Shown here piece by piece: positions 20,928 to 31,893 of a stretch of 64,000 bases of DNA (the stretch's first letter is position 1; each line of letters begins with the position of its first letter). Under the pieces are notes generated by a model. It was not told the DNA's origin and did not search any database. It saw only the letters and a list, made by a program, of their open reading frames with translations. This DNA is from Knoxdaviesia capensis. Taxonomy: Eukaryota; Ascomycota; Sordariomycetes; Microascales; Gondwanamycetaceae. The DNA lies in contig LNGK01000006.1 of assembly GCA_001510575.1 (NCBI GenBank), positions 1,979,565-2,043,564 of the forward strand, in the 5' to 3' direction. Position numbers and translations under genes: made by a program.

Positions 20928-23726
20928 CTACACGGCTTCATCCGGCCGCGGCGACTTGCTCTCGCGCCGCCCGCGCCCCCAGATCCGCCGCGACCCGCCG
21001 CCGGTCGACGCCACCCCGCCGGACTGGTCCGTCCGGATCCGGTGGATCGCGCTGCTGGACCCGTCGGCACTGCTACGCCGCCGCTCCACCCCGTCCAGGT
21101 GCCGTGCCACTACCGTGGCCACCGAGTGCATGCGCGCCGGCACCACCGTGTTGCGCCGCGCGTACACGTCTTGGAAGTCGTCGTACATGTCGGCCTGCAG
21201 CGACGCCGCGCGCGCCCGCGACACCTGCGCCGCTGTGGGCTTCGGCGACGGCGGGATCGAGCCATGCGGTGATCCAGCGTGCTGCTGCATCGCCGGGAAC
21301 GGCTGCGGCTGTTGCTGAACGGCCGGCTGCGGCGGCTGCACCTGCGAAACCTCCGGAACCTGGTATGCCGGGCCCTGCGGCTCGGCGTACGACACCTGCT
21401 CGTGCACCGTGGCCAGCGGCTCACCAGTTCCAATTCCAGATCCCACATGCGCCGAGGTCGGCGAGTGGGCCGGTATTCCCGAGGCCGGCATGTATCCCTC
21501 GCCGTGAGGTCCTGCCGGGTATCCGTGCGCCGGCCCTCCCATCATCACATGCCCCGGCTGCTGCACCGGACTCGCCCAGTAGACAGGATTCTCGCGGCTA
21601 CCGCCAGGCTCGTTACGGAACGGTGGGTGAATGTCCAGCGCCACCATCTGCGCCATCAACTCCGTCAAGAACTTGTTGTGGCGCGTTAGACGCAGCAGTT
21701 CGTTCTGGAAGTTGGTCTTGTGGAAGAATATAAAGTTCATGCTGGCCGACCGCATGTCGCCCAGCGTGCGCACCTCCGTCAGCACCCGGGCCTGGTAGTC
21801 GCGGCGGTTCTGCTCGCAGAACGCCAGCATGCGCTCCTTCAGCTGCTCAATCTTCTCCGCCGGCGTGCCGAAACGGATCTGCAGAGGCACTGGATCAGCC
21901 AGCGCGTTACTGCGGCGCTGGTTGAGAATGAACAGCGTGTTCAGCGTAGAGTTGGGTGCCTGCACAATGTGGCCCTCCATCTTCTTGAACTCGGTGTACA
22001 GCAGCGAAATCTCTGTCACGTAGTAGTCGTCTCCGCGGCCAACCGCGCCCGAGTTGCCGTACACCGTCACACGGTCGCCAACATCAAACGGGTGCTTGAC
22101 AAACACAAAAATAATCGACTGCAGGAACTCCTGCGCCGTTGCCTGTAGCACCCATGCCAGACCGAGAATCGTGGTTCCGGTCGACGTTAGCGCTGCCGCG
22201 GCCGATCCACTGATGATCGACACAAACACAATCACAGCAATGATGAAGATGATGACGAAAAACACCCGGTCGAGCTTCTTGATCACCGAATCGAGATCCT
22301 TAAGTGATGCGGCGATGGCTTTCTTCTCGAGGTGGATTTCGTTGCACATGCCCTCCATTTCGTCCATGGAAATGTCACCGTTGAGGTCGCGGTCAAACAG
22401 CGAGAACGCCGCGTCAGCCTCTTCTTCCGTCTCGAAGATGGTGCGAAAGTCGCTCATGAACAGGAGGTTCTTGTCGTCGTCGACATCCGGGCCTTTGAAA
22501 CTACGGAAGATGATGCGGGCCAGCGCCCGAGCCTGTTGACTGCTACGCAGGAGCTCATCCACCACCTTCTTGGAGTGGGACACAATGTCGCTCTTGCGGC
22601 CGATAAAGTCGTTGCCCACGCGGCCGGCGACAAAACCAACCTTCTGCCACGCCTGGCGAGCATTCTTCTGGATTACTTGCATGGGCGTGCGGGCTCCGCT
22701 GGCCGGCCGGCCGCTGACGTTGTCCCAGAGACTATCGTGGGACGACACGTGCTGCTGACAGTGTTCAAAGAGGCGCACCAGGAGAGCCACGTTGGCTTTG
22801 TTGACTTCAATGCGGTTGGCATAGGTGCGCTGATGGAATGAGGCAGCAATCCATTGCATGATGATCTTTTCCACCAGATTCAGGGCCGACAGGACAAACA
22901 GCGAGATGATCACACGGTAGACAACCTTGATCCAATCTAGATCCTGCGGGTCGTCGCCAGGTTTAGTAGGGGCACGGGCGTGCGGGCTGTTGAGAATGGG
23001 GAGGGTAGAGACAAGCACCGACAGAAGCCACAGGAACAGGGCCATGGGCAGCTCAAGTTGCATGCCCACGTCCTTCCACTTCTTCGGGTAGTTGGAGCCC
23101 ATCGTGGAAGCCAGGCCCCCAAAGATGTACGGCATCAGGCCGGTGACCATGCGAGCCACCCACAGCGAGCACCACATAATCATCAGCCAAAGACCAAACC
23201 AGTAGACGTAGACACCGCCGGGACCGCCGACAGGCGAAGTTCCTGGGGCGATGCCATAGCGGCCGAGGAAGATGGGAATGGTAAGCAGCAGGCCACCGGG
23301 GATCATGTAGACGATGTAGCGGAAAAAGCGAGGGAACTTCTTGAGCCACTGCCAGAAACGCAACAACGGAGCATTTGATGTCGGGTCGGCGGCAGACTTG
23401 GTTGAGTGAGTGTCGTTGTCATCGGCAGAGTCCTGGTGGTGGATGGGCTGGCGGTTTCGGCTGCGTTCGGTGCGGGCATCATTCTCCTTACTAGAAATCA
23501 TGCGCTCAGTCCTCAACAGCTCGAGTTCATCGTGCAGGCGGGTCTCGTGGACACGCGGGCTGTTGAGGTTTTCAGTGGTGAGAAAGCCGGCCGAATCGGT
23601 CAGCACCCGGGTCGGGGCAATATGCAGAGGCTCGTCATGATGCGACGGCTTTTCCGAGTAGACTTGCGGCGGTGGCTGCGGGAAAGACAGCGGTGGTGGT
23701 GGCTGCGGGTGGGCGTTCGCAGACAT
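20928..23726 (-). CDS. EF-hand MscS-type mechanosensitive channel
   Basis: A single-exon 932-aa protein of the fungal Msy1/Msy2 group. Residues 1-120 are disordered. Membrane helices are visible at about 134-155, 171-202, 225-245 and 268-295. An EF-hand loop DRDLNGDISMDE spans 445-456 with Ca2+-ligand positions D445, D447, N449, D451 and E456. A further helix at about 486-505 leads into the pore-lining MscS segment (about 505-550, including HPFDVGDRV) and the beta domain. The C-terminal 250 residues are Pro/Gln/Gly-rich and end in a basic tail. Relatives in fission yeast sit in the ER and control Ca2+ and volume after hypo-osmotic shock; that role here is inference. The ATG at 23726 (MSANAHPQPPPP) opens the frame. 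Confidence 0.92.
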   Translation of the reverse strand: MSANAHPQPPPPLSFPQPPPQVYSEKPSHHDEPLHIAPTRVLTDSAGFLTTENLNSPRVHETRLHDELELLRTERMISSKENDARTERSRNRQPIHHQDSADDNDTHSTKSAADPTSNAPLLRFWQWLKKFPRFFRYIVYMIPGGLLLTIPIFLGRYGIAPGTSPVGGPGGVYVYWFGLWLMIMWCSLWVARMVTGLMPYIFGGLASTMGSNYPKKWKDVGMQLELPMALFLWLLSVLVSTLPILNSPHARAPTKPGDDPQDLDWIKVVYRVIISLFVLSALNLVEKIIMQWIAASFHQRTYANRIEVNKANVALLVRLFEHCQQHVSSHDSLWDNVSGRPASGARTPMQVIQKNARQAWQKVGFVAGRVGNDFIGRKSDIVSHSKKVVDELLRSSQQARALARIIFRSFKGPDVDDDKNLLFMSDFRTIFETEEEADAAFSLFDRDLNGDISMDEMEGMCNEIHLEKKAIAASLKDLDSVIKKLDRVFFVIIFIIAVIVFVSIISGSAAAALTSTGTTILGLAWVLQATAQEFLQSIIFVFVKHPFDVGDRVTVYGNSGAVGRGDDYYVTEISLLYTEFKKMEGHIVQAPNSTLNTLFILNQRRSNALADPVPLQIRFGTPAEKIEQLKERMLAFCEQNRRDYQARVLTEVRTLGDMRSASMNFIFFHKTNFQNELLRLTRHNKFLTELMAQMVALDIHPPFRNEPGGSRENPVYWASPVQQPGHVMMGGPAHGYPAGPHGEGYMPASGIPAHSPTSAHVGSGIGTGEPLATVHEQVSYAEPQGPAYQVPEVSQVQPPQPAVQQQPQPFPAMQQHAGSPHGSIPPSPKPTAAQVSRARAASLQADMYDDFQDVYARRNTVVPARMHSVATVVARHLDGVERRRSSADGSSSAIHRIRTDQSGGVASTGGGSRRIWGRGRRESKSPRPDEAV

Positions 23727-26700
23727 GATCTGATTGGTGGTCGAGGCGTAAAAACGTCTGATTGGTGGTAGAGGCGTAAGATGGGCAGTGTCAAAATGTG
23801 GTTGTGGTTGTGGTTTACAGATGAAGATCGGATAAGATGGGATCGGCGAAACAAAAAACGGATCGTCGTCGGTGGGATGTGCGCAAACACGGACGGAGGA
23901 AAGGTTGAAAAACGAGAGTAAGGGACTGACGAGAGTCCGACTGGCGGGCGATTCTGGAGAATTCTCTCTTTTCCCTTTCAGTGGAATAAATGTATCTGCT
24001 TTTGGAAAGATCTCTTTCGGTCGTGTTGTAAAGTTCTTGTGTCAAGAACAAGAACAGTCGCCAGGTCTCACACAGGCCGAGAAGTCATTTGCACCACGGC
24101 GGAAGACAGAGACCAAAAAACTTGAACGAGTGTGTGGAGGTTGAAGTGGAGGCGATATGGACGGGTTGAAAAGTGAAAGCTGGCAGAGGTTCTCTTTAAA
24201 GTGTCTTTAGTAGAAAGCTCGCCACGCCAGTTGTAGCCGACGTAGCGTTCCTGCCAAGAGCGAGCGATATGTCGGCAAAGGCGACTTAGGAGCAAAGATG
24301 GTGAGGAAAAAAGCAGGACATTTTAGTCTGCAAGTGTAACAGGGTAAATCGATCAGACGTATTTATTTTAGGCCGAAAATGAGCGGGCAAACACAGGCAG
24401 GGAAGCCGAAGGCGAAATCTCTCTCAAAGCGGCAGAGTGAGAGAGGAAAGAAAAAGAAGAAAGAAAAAAGAAAAGTGAAACCTGCGGAACAGAGGGACAA
24501 GGACAAGGTGTCAGAGTAAGTGGGGGAGACGAGAGGATGCGTAGATATGGGATATTTGGATATTTGGACTTTCTAGGTATTGTGGAGGACGTAGTATGGA
24601 GAAGCAGTAATAACACACCTGCAGCACACGATGATATAGGGCGAGATAAGCGAGCGACGATGGGTGCGTGCACGAAGGCGGAACGAAATACAGATGAAAA
24701 CTACAGAGGAGAAGAAAGGGAAATATCAAGGGACATCAGAGCAAGAAGTGAAGAAGAGACGTCAGGTGAAGCCAAATGGCAATACCATGGAGGGGAGCAA
24801 AGACACAGTCAGGATGACTCCAAAAAGTTCGGATAAGCCAAGAGGAGGAAGCAGAGAACAAAGTGGAGCCACACACTGATGGAGATGGAGATGGGGATGG
24901 AGATGAGATTAAAGGTGGAAATGGGAATAAAGGTTGAAGTTGAAGATGGGAGATAGAGTTGGGAGGGCATGATTTAAAAGAAATTTTAAAAAAAATTAAA
25001 GCGAAAAAGAGGAGCCGGAAGCTTAATAAGATCTGTGAAGTGAATATCTTCTTTTTCACCACGCGAATACCTCAGAACACCGAATATATTGCAGTCCGGG
25101 TGAGAATATGTAGATACCGGGACGCACATGTGGCAAGAGCCCGCCGCCAAGATTCGGGTCGCTCCTGCATGTTGGCAATTTCGCGGGTGTTCCTATACTG
25201 AGGAAGGAGACAGAAACTACACATACCCAGGTCTACGCGTAAGGGAAGGGACGATTATGTAATGCAGATAGCGGATGGAGTGGAGTGGACATTGAACGTG
25301 CAGAGCGCTAAATGAAGCTATTCCCGGATTAATCATGCCATCAGAGGAACATCGGAGACCCTAGTCGTGTTTGTGTTTTGGCCGCTCAAGAGTGAGTGAA
25401 AGTGGAACAAATCCCCGTGGAGCACCGAGCCAGGAAAAGCAACAGAAAGAAAGAAAAGTTTGGGTGAAATGTGGTTCCGTGGTGTATGCATTGTTTTGCA
25501 CCCAACGGCCCATAGAACGAGGACTTGTCGGTTCGATGAGCGCTCGGGGCGGAGATGCAACGCTGTATGTCCGCTAATGTTTGACCAGACCATAAGAGCG
25601 TGGTGGGTGGAAGAAACAGTGAAGTTGAGGTTACAACGCGGTGGATTTGGTCAATTTACACGGGTGGAGGTGCGTCGATTGCTCCCTTCTTTTCTCTTTT
25701 GGGGGGGATTGTTTCCTGCTGGTCCTCGGCTACTGGGTTTTTTTACCTTTGGTGTGCGTGTGTGTCTCTGCTGGCCCGGAGAAGTCCCCCGGAGCGTGTG
25801 CCGTTCTCAGCCGGCCGTACGTACCGGCGGGCTGTGCCAGTCAGATGTGCGCAATTTTGTTTATAAATAAACTTTTTAACGATACTCTCTCTCTCACAGG
25901 CAAGATTTCCCGCCTTTACCTATTAGATAGTGTGTCTCTAATCATTCTTCCCGCAGGCTGTGCATCGCATTCACCCACTGTAAATCTGTAATCCTGGTAG
26001 AATGAGTCGCATCTAGAAGAGCCGATTATGCTTCGTATTTTGGAAGATTTTTAGCTTTGCATCCGCGCGTACCAGCGAAAAATCTTCCCTTTTTCTTCTT
26101 TCTCCCTCCCCGTCTATCTATCCTTCTTTCCTCGGCTCTTCTCTGCTTTCGAAACCGGTCCCCTTTCATCCAGGCACGCCATCCGATGGCGTTCCGATGG
26201 TGTGTTAGACAACGACGTGGCAAAAGCAAATCCAAAGGTTCCCCCTTCTTCTTTAGGGGTCGAACAACGTAAAGAAGCTGTGATCTTGCTATCCCATATC
26301 TACAGTACAGCTCTCTGATGTCCGTCCTTATCTTTCACGCACTAGCAAACCCCCCCACACGTCTGAAAGCTTCTATCTGTCATTCCTAAAACATCCGGAT
26401 TCCCGGCGCGCCCTGCTAGCCGCCGCCGACAAGTCCCCTAATTGTACTGCTTTGAAACTCGCTATGGACTGCTAAAAACTGCTAGACGTCACTAATGCCA
26501 CATGCTAAACACTGTTGGGGGACAAGGGGGCGGCTCTGCGGAAGAAAGAGGACGACGTTTCCAGTAAGGCGAGGGATGGGCCCTCAGGCCATCGTGGGAA
26601 TTTCCCTGCTGCCAAAAGAGGCGTGAATTGGATGAGAGGTTGCCCCTGTTCAACCGCCGGTATAAGGTCATGGTGGGTGGTTCCCTATGAGGAATAGCTA

Positions 26701-28098
26701 ACCCAGTGTGCTGGCATTCTCTGCCGAACCGTGTGCTCTATTAAAGTGTCATACATAGGATGTATCATGTACCACTACTATATGCAGTATATGCCTCCCA
26801 CCATCTTCTCTCGTCCCATCCAACCAGCGAGTGTATCTCCCAATCCAGCCCACCACCCTCCTCATACAGACCGGGAAGTGACAGATGCCCATCCAGTGCC
26901 TCAAGTACCTCAAGCACCAGCTGGCTGTCTTTGAAACAGGGGACCAAGACACCCAAGCACACACAGTTTCCCATTCGAGTCTGGCCGTCGCTTTTTTGTT
27001 TTATCTCTCGTTCACTCTCACTGTGTCTGTCTCTTGCGCTCGCTATCACACTTGCCAAAGTCGCCGTCATGCCATCGTCACCGGCTCCACTGCCGTGAAA
27101 CCAGCGAACCGATGTCCACTACATCCTGCACTCCTATCTTCTGCAATTTCTTCTTGATTTTGTTTGTCTAGATGGCTTCTTTTGCTAGGTTGGTAGGTGA
27201 GTGAGTGAATTCGGGAATGTACATGTAGTCGTACATACAGATAGTCGGTGTAAGTACATGCATGTCTGAATGTCAAGGACGAGTATGGAGGTTCCCGTGC
27301 TTGCGGCCTTTTCACAAGCCCGACCGACATGTACTGTACATGTACAGTCCATTGTATGCAGTATGTATGTGTGTACCGTCGTGGTAGAGTGCACCCGTGT
27401 TCCCTACCGCCCGTGCCCTGCTCGCTCTCATCCACCGGGCGGGCGCTGGGTCTCCCCCGTCCCTGATATTCTGGTGAACAAACCTACAGCAACTTAGTTC
27501 TGGGCTTCTGCCCGTCCCGGGCCACCGCTATCAAAGATACCCTCTCCCACGCCATACTATGACTATCCCTATCCCCATCCTCTAATCTAACTCTATCTTC
27601 ATGCATGTTGTATACTATCCATCCATTCCCCCAATCCAACTAGCCAACCAAACGTCCAACCCGCGTCCACAGAGTTGTGATCCCGCGAGCCGAATCCATG
27701 AACCACGTACGTTTGTACATCTGTCGTTCCCTTTGCCTGCTTTGCTCCTCCCCCCGCCCGTCCCAGGCCACTCATTTTTCAACGAAAGTATTCTCTTTCG
27801 CTTGGCCCGCTCGCTTGGCGGGCGCAAACACACATACTGTACAGACACAAAGTTGAGATCCCGGGGCCCACTGGACCACACCTACATGTCGTAGCGTAGT
27901 ATTCCTGACAAAGATAAAAGTAGGGCAGGGAGGAAAAAGAAAACACTTTAATGTAACGTAATGGTACCCGTACGTTGTTCATTCATACTGGGTGCGTCTA
28001 TCACTCTATATGAACTATTCCTAGCTAAGCAGGTATGCATCATACTATAGAGGGTTCAAGCCAAAGCCACAGGACCCAAGCTAGCAACGGCCTCCCGC
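23727..28098. other. 4.4-kb gene-free interval
   Basis: It lies upstream of the channel gene and downstream of glucosidase II alpha. Only scattered short frames are present. Repeated TGTACA/ACTGTAC motifs occur, including the 16-bp perfect palindrome at 27333-27348. A GA-rich purine tract covers about 24420-24960. No RNA gene could be supported. Confidence 0.5.
27333..27348. repeat. 16-bp perfect palindrome ACTGTACATGTACAGT
   Basis: It reads identically on both strands. Related half-sites occur nearby at about 27218, 27711 and 27837. It could be a dimeric transcription-factor site, but no factor is assignable. Confidence 0.5.
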
Positions 28099-31000
28099 TT
28101 ACAGCACGATCCGCCAGTCCTCCCCAATCTTGGCCCCCACCCGCCCAATCACCACATACGCCGCCCGCCCGCCCTCGGCCGCGACGTACTTGACCGGCGC
28201 CTTCCACTCCGCCCCACCGGCGGCCTTGACCACGACCTCGCCCTTCTTCTTCATCGCCGCGACAGCTCCGCCGTTGCCCACCACCACGATCTTGTCCACC
28301 GCCACATCCTGGAACCGCTGCATCCACTCCGACCCGCCCGCGACCGCCGTCTTGATGGCCGCCGCGCTGTCGCGCCCGCCCGCGTCGCTCGCCCGCAGCT
28401 CGCCGTCCCGAAGCTCGAACCGCCGGTGCACAAACGCCCCCTGCTCATGCGCAAACGAATCGCCGTCGTCCACATACAGCTCGCCCGCAACACTGCTGCT
28501 GCTGGATTTCGGCAGCGTCACCACCAGCGTGTAGTCGTCGAACCGCATCAGCTGGCTCGACCGCCGCGGCACGTCGCGGCGCGCGAAAATGTGTCCGCCG
28601 CGCATCAGCAGCGGGATCGTGTCCAGCGGCGCCGCCAGCGTCACGCTCTTGCCGCGCGCCGTCGGGATCACCTTGTAGGTGAAGTAGTCGTAGTACACCT
28701 CGTCGTCGGGGATGTAGACGTCCACCGACTCGGCGTCCTTAGCCACCACCGGCTTGGCTAGCAGGCCCGACCCGCCGATAAACAGCTGGTCGTCGACCGT
28801 AAAACCGCTCTCCTCCGCCGGGTGCGTCCAGAACATCGGCCGCACAATCGGCGATCCGTCGCGGTGCGCCTCGAAGAACGCCGTGTACCACACCGGCAGC
28901 AACGTGTAGCGCAGCCGGATCGCCGCCGTGATGATCGCCGTGTACGGCTCGCCCGCTAGGTACGGCTCGCGACGGCGCGCGTCAATGTGCGCGTGGCCGC
29001 GGTAGAACGGGTAGAACGCGCCGGCCTGGTACCACCGCGTAAGCAACTCCTTGTCCGGGTTGCCGAAGAAACCACCAACATCGGCGCCCGAGAACGGGAA
29101 TCCCGAAATACCCTGGCTGAGAACCATCGGGATGGCCGCGCCTAGGTGGTCCCAGGACGCCTGGTTGTCACCCGTCCACATCGCACCCAGACGCTGTGAC
29201 CCGGCAAAGAACGACCGAGTCAGCACAAACGGCCTCCGCAGCTCGCCGGCCTTGCGAGACAGCAGTGCATGGTACGTGGCATTGTGGAACGTCATGCCCA
29301 TCAGGTTGTGCACATCGCGGTGCTCCCAGTTGCCAAAGTGCAGGTTGTCCTTGGGCATCGTGGTCTCGGGCCCGTTGAACACCGACGGCTCGTTCATGTC
29401 GTTCCACACAAACGTGTTCTCCAGTGTGCCCTTGAAGTAGTCATACTTGAACAGGCTGGTCCAAAACTCCACCGACGCCGGGTTGAAGCAGTCAATCCAG
29501 TACGACGATCCCGGCCAGCACCATCCCTCAAACTGGTTACCCTCCTTGTTGTGGACGACAAGATCCTTCGCCTTCAGGTCGGTAATTACCTGGTAGTTGG
29601 CCGTGTTCTTGATATGCGGGTCGATAATCGTCACCAACTTGCGGCCGTGCGCGTCGAGCTGCTTGCCCATGCCGATGGGGTCCTTGAAAGTGTCGGGGTT
29701 GAAGGTAAAGTACTTCTTATCATCGGTGTACTCAATGTCCAGCCAGATGACGTCGTACGGAATGTTAGACTTGTCCATCCGCCGATCCACATCGCGCACA
29801 TCGTCATCGGACACGTAGTTCCACCGGCACTGGTGGTAGCCGATGGCAAATTCCTGCGGCATGGCTGTGTAACCGGTGAGTTCACCATAGCGAGCAATCA
29901 CATCCTTGGGTGTCGGGCCCAGGAACACAAACACATCGACCAGGCCACTCTCCGACATCCAGTGCGTATTGGTCGTAGTCTTGCTGCCCATGCCGAGAGC
30001 CAGCGGGTTGGACGAGCCCTTGGCCTTGGTGATGTCAACCCACGTCTCCGCAGAGTTGAGCCAGAACACTCCCACCGTGGAGTCCTTGCGGTGGGCCTGC
30101 ATGAAGGGAATCGATCCGTAGAGCGTCATCGGGCTGTCGAGGATGTATTCGAAAACATCGGCGTTGTACATGCGGTACGGCTCCGTGTAGTGGCCTTCTC
30201 CGCCACGGGTCTCCTTCAACGAGAGACTACCAGCATGCGACGGGATACCGTAAACAATTTCGTAGCCGGGGAAGCTAATGTCCAGGGCCACCGACTCAGG
30301 GCCGCGGGGTTTAGTGTCGGTATTCCCGCCAAAGTTCTCTTCCCACCACGTGCTTTCGTCTACTGTAGGCCCGGCAGACTCCGACTCCGATGCCTCGCCC
30401 TCGCTGGCGGACTGGGAAGCAGCAGGCTTCTCCACCTTGGCACGCCAGTGATCCATGTTCATCCACCCCCGCTCGTTGAACTTGATATGGGTGGTACCAT
30501 CACGCTTGAACTCGACCGAGAACGGCGAGAACTTGACCAGAGCCTCAAACTTGCCCGACGGGCCGTACTTCACCGTCACCTGCGACTTGTCCTTGGATAC
30601 GAGCGCCGCAGCCGGGTCCAGCTCCATGCCGCCAACAATCACCAGCTTTTCCACCTCGTTGTAGCGTTCCTTGCGGGCCTTGCTGTTGTGTCTCAGCTCG
30701 ATATCTCCGGTCTGCCGGCGCTCTTCGTCGACGGTAACGCGGGCGGTTCCCGATTGTTGGAAGGAGATGGTCAGGGGAAGTCGGACGGGGGCGGCGTCGT
30801 CACCGATGGTCTTCAGGATCACGGCCTGCAATTGGCCGTCGGCCAGGGAAACTGAGTCGGGGAGGACATTGTAGGGCGAAATCCACGTCGATCCAGTATC
30901 GCGGGCAAGGTCGGCATAGGCTCGGTTCCGCTTGCAGAAGCCGGATTGGTGGCACTTTTTGAAGTCGTGCTCTTTGACCGCCACTATATCATCCAGTCAG

Positions 31001-31143
31001 ACTCAACGGTTAGATATTGTCATCGTCCTCACCAGGAGACCCCTATTGAGCATCACAGACAGCACTGATTACTTACACACTGGAGATACCACACTGGAAA
31101 TCACTCCAGCCAGGCACACCGCCGTCGTCCAGCCAGACCGCAT
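28099..31143 (-). CDS. ROT2: Glucosidase II alpha subunit (GH31), ER N-glycan trimming
   Basis: It removes the two inner alpha-1,3-linked glucoses from N-glycans in the ER lumen and so drives the calnexin folding cycle. Exon 1 (31143-31077) encodes a signal peptide starting MRSGWTTAVCLAGVISS; exon 2 (30983-28099) encodes the rest, total 983 aa. The 93-nt intron splits a Leu codon (T|TG). The mature part opens with the Cys-rich AVKEHDFKKCHQSGFCKRN typical of the family. GH31 landmarks are WLDIEYTD (substrate-binding Asp at about 438), WNDMNEPSVF with the nucleophile Asp at about 551, and WTGDN with the acid/base Asp at about 628. A Ser/Glu-rich linker lies at about 208-232. The length matches fungal Rot2/GII alpha. 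No HDEL-type retention tail is present, as expected, because the beta subunit supplies retention. Confidence 0.95.
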
Positions 31144-31893
31144 TGTTTCTAAAGCCCCAGGCCCAAAAACTAATAAGCGGGGGAATGAGCCAAACACAAG
31201 ATAAGGGACACCAAAGGGGGAAAACGAAAAGAAAAGAGATAAAAGATTTTATGGAATTGGATCAAGCTTCAAGCACTGCCAACAGAGACAAATTGAAGCC
31301 AGTCAATTCCAACAATTGGGGATGGTGATGCAGATTGGAAGAGAAGAGAACAGAAATGCAAAATCTCCATGCGAATGTTTTAATAGGCGACGCTGTCCTT
31401 AATAGATCCATCCAACAGCTAGCTATAATGGCCAAAAAAAATGGCAAGAGCTCTTCTCCTTTCCTCTTACCCATTTTGGCTGAGAAAGTGGGGGATCACG
31501 CTAGTCTGTTTTAGGTTAAGGATCTACACCCTGAAGCGTCAGAACACTTTTGGTCCTTTCGTGATACCCTCAAATGCAAGCAACATCATCTGCATTTTTC
31601 GTCGGGCCGGAAGAGCCAGAAGCACCGGTTTATTCGGGCTGTCTCGGGTTCCGGGGTTTACCGGGCATATTGGGAACATGTATCATCACGGGTCACTGGG
31701 GTCATCATGTGTTTTTTAACGATTTTATTGATCTAACTACTCTATCGAACTGGGACGCATCACCGGCCACCAGAAGATTCAGGATATCAGTCCCCGTCGG
31801 CGGGGAAAGAACAGAACGAACACACTTGGTATTCGTAGTCGAAGGCTTTGGACATCCCGATTATCATTGCTGGTGGAGTCACTCTCTGTCGGC
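31144..31893. other. Intergenic region (glucosidase promoter, 3' flank of the Gfd2-like gene)
   Basis: I saw no gene or RNA feature here. Confidence 0.5.

Noticed and set aside
28015..28060. A-box-like TAGCTAAGCAGG followed by GGTTCAAGCC, suggesting a tRNA
   Set aside because: The boxes are only about 28 nt apart, too close for a tRNA body, and no acceptor stem pairs around them.
29269..30855. 528-aa plus-strand frame opposite glucosidase II alpha
   Set aside because: It is a mirror frame of a strongly conserved GH31 gene and has no domain of its own.
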